A DNA stretch of 9,438 bases, taken from contig CAISYT010000066.1 in assembly GCA_903889785.1 (NCBI GenBank), positions 1 to 9,438 on the forward strand. The letters run 5' to 3'. The translations under genes and the position numbers were made by a program. Positions 5,108-9,438 of this stretch are shown in pieces (positions within the stretch are counted from its first letter, which is position 1; each line of letters opens with the position of its first letter). Under the pieces are notes generated by a model. That model did no database searches. It saw only the letters and a list, made by a program, of their open reading frames with translations, and was not told where the DNA came from. Source of the DNA: an uncultured Caulobacterales bacterium (lineage in GTDB: Bacteria > Pseudomonadota > Alphaproteobacteria > Caulobacterales > Caulobacteraceae).

Positions 5108-6439
5108 CTAGCTGCGGTAATCGCCATTGATGGCGACATATTGCTTGGTCAGGTCACAGGTCCAGACCACCGCATGGCCACGGCCAACGCCGACGTCGAC
5201 GCTGACCTCCAGCTCCTGTTTCTTCATATAGGCGCTCATCTTGGCCTCGGAATAATCGGCGGCGACCAGACCATCGCGCGCCGCCCACAGCGGGCCGAAC
5301 TTGATGCTCATTCGCTCGCGGTTCATCGGCTCGTCGGCGCGTCCGACGGCCATGGCGATACGCCCCCAGTTGGCGTCCTCGCCGGCGAAGGCGGTTTTGA
5401 CCAGCGGGCTTTCCGCGATGGTGCGGGCGATCTTGCGGGCGCTGGCGGCGCTCTCGGCACCGGCCACTGTGATCTTGACGAATTTTGTCGCACCCTCGCC
5501 GTCCTTGACCAGTTGAATGGCCAGGTCGAGCAGCACCCCTTCCAGCTTATCGCGGAAATCGGCCAGAAGCTTGTCGCCGGCGCGATGTATCTTAGGTGAA
5601 CCCGACTGGCCAGTGGCGAACAGCAGTAGCGTGTCGTTGGTCGAACGATCGCCATCCACCGTTACAGCATTGAAGGTGCCGCGGGTGTAGAGGTTGACCA
5701 GAGTCTGCAACGCCCCTGGCGCGATGGCCGCATCGGTAGCCACAAAGGCCAGCATCGTGGCCATATCGGGCGCGATCATACCGCTGCCCTTAGCAATGCC
5801 GTTGATCCGCACCTTGACGCCGTCAATCAGCGCCGTGGCGGTCGCGCCCTTGGCGAAGGTATCGGTGGTCATAATGGCGCGGGCAGCCGCCTGCCAACTG
5901 TCGGCGGCGAGGCGAACCTCAGCATCAGGCAAGCGGGCGGTGATCTTGGCATCATCAAGCAGCACCCCGATAACGCCGGTAGAGGCGGCCATAACATCCC
6001 GCTGACGACAGTCGAACCGCTTGGCGACCGCGCTGGCCACCCGCCGCACCGCGTCGGCACCAGGCTTGCCCGTGAAGCTGTTGGCGCAGCCGGCATTGAT
6101 GACCAGGGCCCGCACATCCTCACCCTTGGACGCGGCCAACTGCTTCTTGCACCAGTCCACGGGCGCCGAGCCGACGCCATGGCGCGTGAACACCCCCGCG
6201 GCAGACGTGCCCTCAACGAACCGCATGAGCACCAGATCTTCGCGCTCGTACTTGTAGAAGCCCGCGCGCGCGGTGGCGATTTCCACGCCGGCGAGCGGCG
6301 GCATGACCGGCAGAGGCACGGCCATGGGCGAGACCTCCAGCCCCGGCTTTCCAGGCGAAACGGCGGCGAACGGATCCGCGGCCTTCTTGGCCAGAGTAAC
6401 GCGCTTGAGCGCCGCAAGAGGGTCTGTGATCCGGGTCAT
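5108..6439 (-). CDS. argJ: ArgJ: glutamate N-acetyltransferase / ornithine acetyltransferase
   Basis: ArgJ transfers the acetyl group of N-acetylornithine to glutamate, recycling it in arginine synthesis, and in bifunctional forms also acetylates glutamate from acetyl-CoA. The precursor self-cleaves into alpha and beta chains. Visible motifs are ALVINAGCANSFTG (111-124), AASTGVIG (151-158), KGSGMIAPDMATMLAF (217-232) with T228 as the expected cleavage site and nucleophile, VDGDRSTNDTLL (261-272) and GEDANWGRIAMA (353-364). At 443 residues it is about 35-40 longer than typical ArgJ. The extra part is the N-terminus before SPMAVPLPVMPPLAGVEIAT (37-56). A start at M39 is possible, but the long form begins 17 bp after the foldase stop and fits the operon spacing better. 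It lies between the foldase and mutT genes. Mono- versus bifunctionality cannot be told from the sequence alone. Confidence 0.96.
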   Translation of the reverse strand: MTRITDPLAALKRVTLAKKAADPFAAVSPGKPGLEVSPMAVPLPVMPPLAGVEIATARAGFYKYEREDLVLMRFVEGTSAAGVFTRHGVGSAPVDWCKKQLAASKGEDVRALVINAGCANSFTGKPGADAVRRVASAVAKRFDCRQRDVMAASTGVIGVLLDDAKITARLPDAEVRLAADSWQAAARAIMTTDTFAKGATATALIDGVKVRINGIAKGSGMIAPDMATMLAFVATDAAIAPGALQTLVNLYTRGTFNAVTVDGDRSTNDTLLLFATGQSGSPKIHRAGDKLLADFRDKLEGVLLDLAIQLVKDGEGATKFVKITVAGAESAASARKIARTIAESPLVKTAFAGEDANWGRIAMAVGRADEPMNRERMSIKFGPLWAARDGLVAADYSEAKMSAYMKKQELEVSVDVGVGRGHAVVWTCDLTKQYVAINGDYRS

Positions 6440-6440
6440 A

Positions 6441-6464
6441 GGCTTACTTCTGGGGCTTACTTCT
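6441..6464. repeat. Short tandem direct repeat at the foldase/argJ junction
   Basis: GGCTTACTTCT occurs at 6441-6451 and again at 6454-6464, period 13. On the coding strand the upstream copy contains the foldase TAA stop and the second copy supplies the argJ leader just before its ATG. This looks like a small tandem duplication that created the intergenic spacer. Confidence 0.75.
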
Positions 6465-7443
6465 TTTTCGGGGCGGCGGGCGCGGCGGTGGCTTCCGCCG
6501 AGGCCGAGGCCGGCGGGGCATCATCGAGGCTTTCCTGGGCACCGGACGGCAAGGGCAGGGTGTTGGCGGGTTCCCTCGGGGCCCCGGGCACATCGGTGGA
6601 TCTTGGCAGCAAGGTCTGTATCTTCGAAGCCCCACGCAATCTTTCCAGCAAGTCGCGCACCTGATCATAGGTCAGGAAGCGCACGATCTGCGGCCTTGCC
6701 GCCTCGAGCGTGATTGGTGCCTCCAGCCGCTTGTCCTCAACGCGCAGCACCACCCAACCGCCCTCGGTCTGGAACGGGCCGACGGTATCGCCCGCCTTGG
6801 CGGACTTCAGCGCCGCGCCATAGGCGTCTGGCATCACGTCCAGGGTGAAATAGCCCAGGTCACCGCCGTTAAACCGCGTGGCGGCGTCGCTGGACCGCTC
6901 CATGGCAAGGGGGTCAAACGAGGCCCCGTTGGTCAATAGCTTCTTGATCGCCTCGCCGTCTGCCTGGGTCGGCACCATGATCTGACGGGCGCGGATTTCT
7001 TCGGATTGTTTCGAAAGCTTAAGCTGCTCTTGGTATAGGCTGCGGATGGCGTTGTCGTTGACGCCTTTTTCGACCACGCTTTCCACCAGCATGTCGCTCA
7101 ACACCCGTTCGCGGGCAGCGGCCAGTCGCCGCAGGGCCACGGAGTCCCTGTCCAGCTTGCGCTTCATGGCTTCAGCGGCCAACAGCTTCTGATCGACCAC
7201 CTCGTCCAGCACCCGGCGGAACAGGTCGGATTGCTGATCGAGTGGTTCGCCCTCGCCGATCAATCCTTGCGCGGCGGCTTCACGCTTCACGTCACTGGCC
7301 CAGACGGTGCGGCCCTCGACCCGCGCCACGGCGACATCGCCGACCTCCGGCGGCTTTTCAGCCCCCTTATTGCGGTCGCAAGCGGCCAGGGCCACCACGG
7401 CGGCGGCCAGGAAGATACCGATCTTCAGCTTGGAACAGGCCAT
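6457..7443 (-). CDS. Lipoprotein PpiC-type peptidyl-prolyl cis-trans isomerase (periplasmic foldase)
   Basis: A 328-residue parvulin-type foldase that should help fold proteins emerging from the Sec channel. The N-terminus is a lipoprotein signal: basic start (SKLK), hydrophobic FLAAAVVALAAC, lipobox LAAC with the lipidated Cys at 22, and Asp at +2. A SurA/PrsA-like N-terminal helical domain covers about 36-145. The PpiC/parvulin rotamase domain covers about 147-240, with EIRARQIMVPTQ (149-160), FDPLAMERSSD (176-186), GGDLGYFTLDVMPDAYGAAL (193-212) and VGPFQTEGGWVVLRVEDKR (221-239). The C-terminal 45 residues or so are low-complexity Pro/Ala/Ser ending in KKK. It is transcribed divergently from secA and heads an operon with argJ and mutT. 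A GAGG Shine-Dalgarno lies about 8 nt before the ATG. In E. coli Asp at +2 tends to keep lipoproteins in the inner membrane; that rule may not hold in this lineage. The specific clients are unknown. Confidence 0.9.
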   Translation of the reverse strand: MACSKLKIGIFLAAAVVALAACDRNKGAEKPPEVGDVAVARVEGRTVWASDVKREAAAQGLIGEGEPLDQQSDLFRRVLDEVVDQKLLAAEAMKRKLDRDSVALRRLAAARERVLSDMLVESVVEKGVNDNAIRSLYQEQLKLSKQSEEIRARQIMVPTQADGEAIKKLLTNGASFDPLAMERSSDAATRFNGGDLGYFTLDVMPDAYGAALKSAKAGDTVGPFQTEGGWVVLRVEDKRLEAPITLEAARPQIVRFLTYDQVRDLLERLRGASKIQTLLPRSTDVPGAPREPANTLPLPSGAQESLDDAPPASASAEATAAPAAPKKK

Positions 7444-7551
7444 GGGATCGCCTCACGCAAACGAACTCGCTCCTTGGCCCAATTCCGGCCCGGCGCCAAG
7501 CACCGCCGGGCAAGGCCCGTAACCAAGCGTTTGCCAAGCCGGGCGCGCGCG

Positions 7552-7579
7552 TTGACTTAAGGGGGCGCGCTGCTTAAGT
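7552..7579 (+). promoter_or_regulatory. Candidate housekeeping promoter of secA
   Basis: TTGACTT at 7552-7558 is followed after 13 bases by GCTTAAGT at 7572-7579. The Caulobacter housekeeping (sigma-73) consensus, as recalled, is TTGACGS, 10-14 bases, then GCTANAWC. The -35 element fits well; the -10 element matches about five of eight positions. Transcription would start near 7586, leaving a leader of about 80 nt. Both elements lie on the arms of the inverted repeat at 7554-7580, so a protein binding the repeat would cover the promoter. This is inferred from the sequence only. Confidence 0.4.
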
Positions 7580-7580
7580 C
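7554..7580. repeat. Perfect 8-bp inverted repeat GACTTAAG / CTTAAGTC
   Basis: GACTTAAG at 7554-7561 is the reverse complement of CTTAAGTC at 7573-7580, with an 11-base GC-rich spacer. Each arm contains the palindrome CTTAAG, and the two copies are 17 bp apart. Outside the arms, GCGCGCG (7545-7551) and CGCGCGC (7584-7590) extend the symmetry after a 2-3 base mismatch. AT-rich CTTAAG is rare in a GC-rich genome. It could be a dimeric operator or, in RNA, a stem-loop. Confidence 0.75.
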
Positions 7581-7668
7581 TCCCGCGCGCTAAAGAACAC
7601 GATTTTCGAGCGGCCCAAGGGGTTCAGCGCGGACGCCGGTGCGCTCAACCTGTACGGACCCATCCCGC

Positions 7669-9438
<1,770 letters not shown>

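Larger units (their letters stand above)
7444..7668. promoter_or_regulatory. Divergent intergenic region between the foldase operon and secA
   Basis: This 225-bp non-coding stretch is the longest gap in the window and must carry the start signals for both secA and the foldase-argJ-mutT operon. The right half holds an inverted repeat and a candidate secA promoter, described separately. The left half (7444-7540) contains several short CCGGGC/GCCCGG and CTTGG-type words but no promoter I can place with confidence. The proposed secA leader (about 7586-7668) shows only a weak GGA at 7656-7658 as a ribosome-binding site. I see no small gene in this region. Confidence 0.6.

Noticed and set aside
7557..7577. 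CtrA binding box upstream of secA
   Set aside because: Two TTAA words are present (7557-7560 and 7574-7577), but they are 13 bases apart; the CtrA consensus as I know it needs 7.

Overview
The window is ordinary GC-rich alphaproteobacterial chromosome and most resembles Caulobacterales (Caulobacter/Phenylobacterium type). This rests on the high GC content, the compact operons with 4-base start/stop overlaps, and the protein sequences and gene order (lysC | ubiG; DUF1178 - nitrilase - grx - comF | NDUFAF5-type methyltransferase; mutT - argJ - PpiC lipoprotein | secA). This placement comes from recalled family patterns, not from a search. I see no tRNA, rRNA, CRISPR array, insertion sequence, prophage gene or defence system.

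Layout from left to right. Positions 1-370 (minus) are the N-terminal part of aspartate kinase LysC, cut by the window edge. It is divergent from ubiG (480-1250, plus), the O-methyltransferase of ubiquinone synthesis. A minus-strand operon then runs from 3610 down to 1293: comF (broken), grxC, a Nit-type amidase and a DUF1178 zinc-ribbon protein. The last three are joined by 4-base overlaps, ATGA and TTGA. A class I SAM methyltransferase related to NDUFAF5/BioC (3609-4523, plus) lies divergent from comF, and their start codons overlap in one CATG. Its stop codon overlaps, in one CTAG, the stop of a small convergent Flp-pilin-like reading frame (4681-4520, minus) that lacks a normal start. A second minus-strand operon runs from 7443 down to 4677: a PpiC-type lipoprotein foldase, argJ and mutT. 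A 225-bp divergent intergenic region with a clear inverted repeat separates it from secA (7669 to the window end, plus, 590 codons present).

Functionally this is housekeeping: amino-acid synthesis (LysC, ArgJ), ubiquinone synthesis or respiratory assembly (UbiG, the NDUFAF5-like methyltransferase), thiol and glutathione metabolism (Grx, Nit), nucleotide-pool sanitation (MutT), and protein export and folding (SecA, PpiC lipoprotein). I did not find a new multi-gene system. The spots most worth a second look are the comF gene (one amber codon plus two frame changes, next to a nine-G run, with the first zinc-finger cysteines also missing), the start-less Flp-pilin-like frame, the palindromic gene borders on both sides of the methyltransferase, and the inverted repeat that overlaps a plausible secA promoter.
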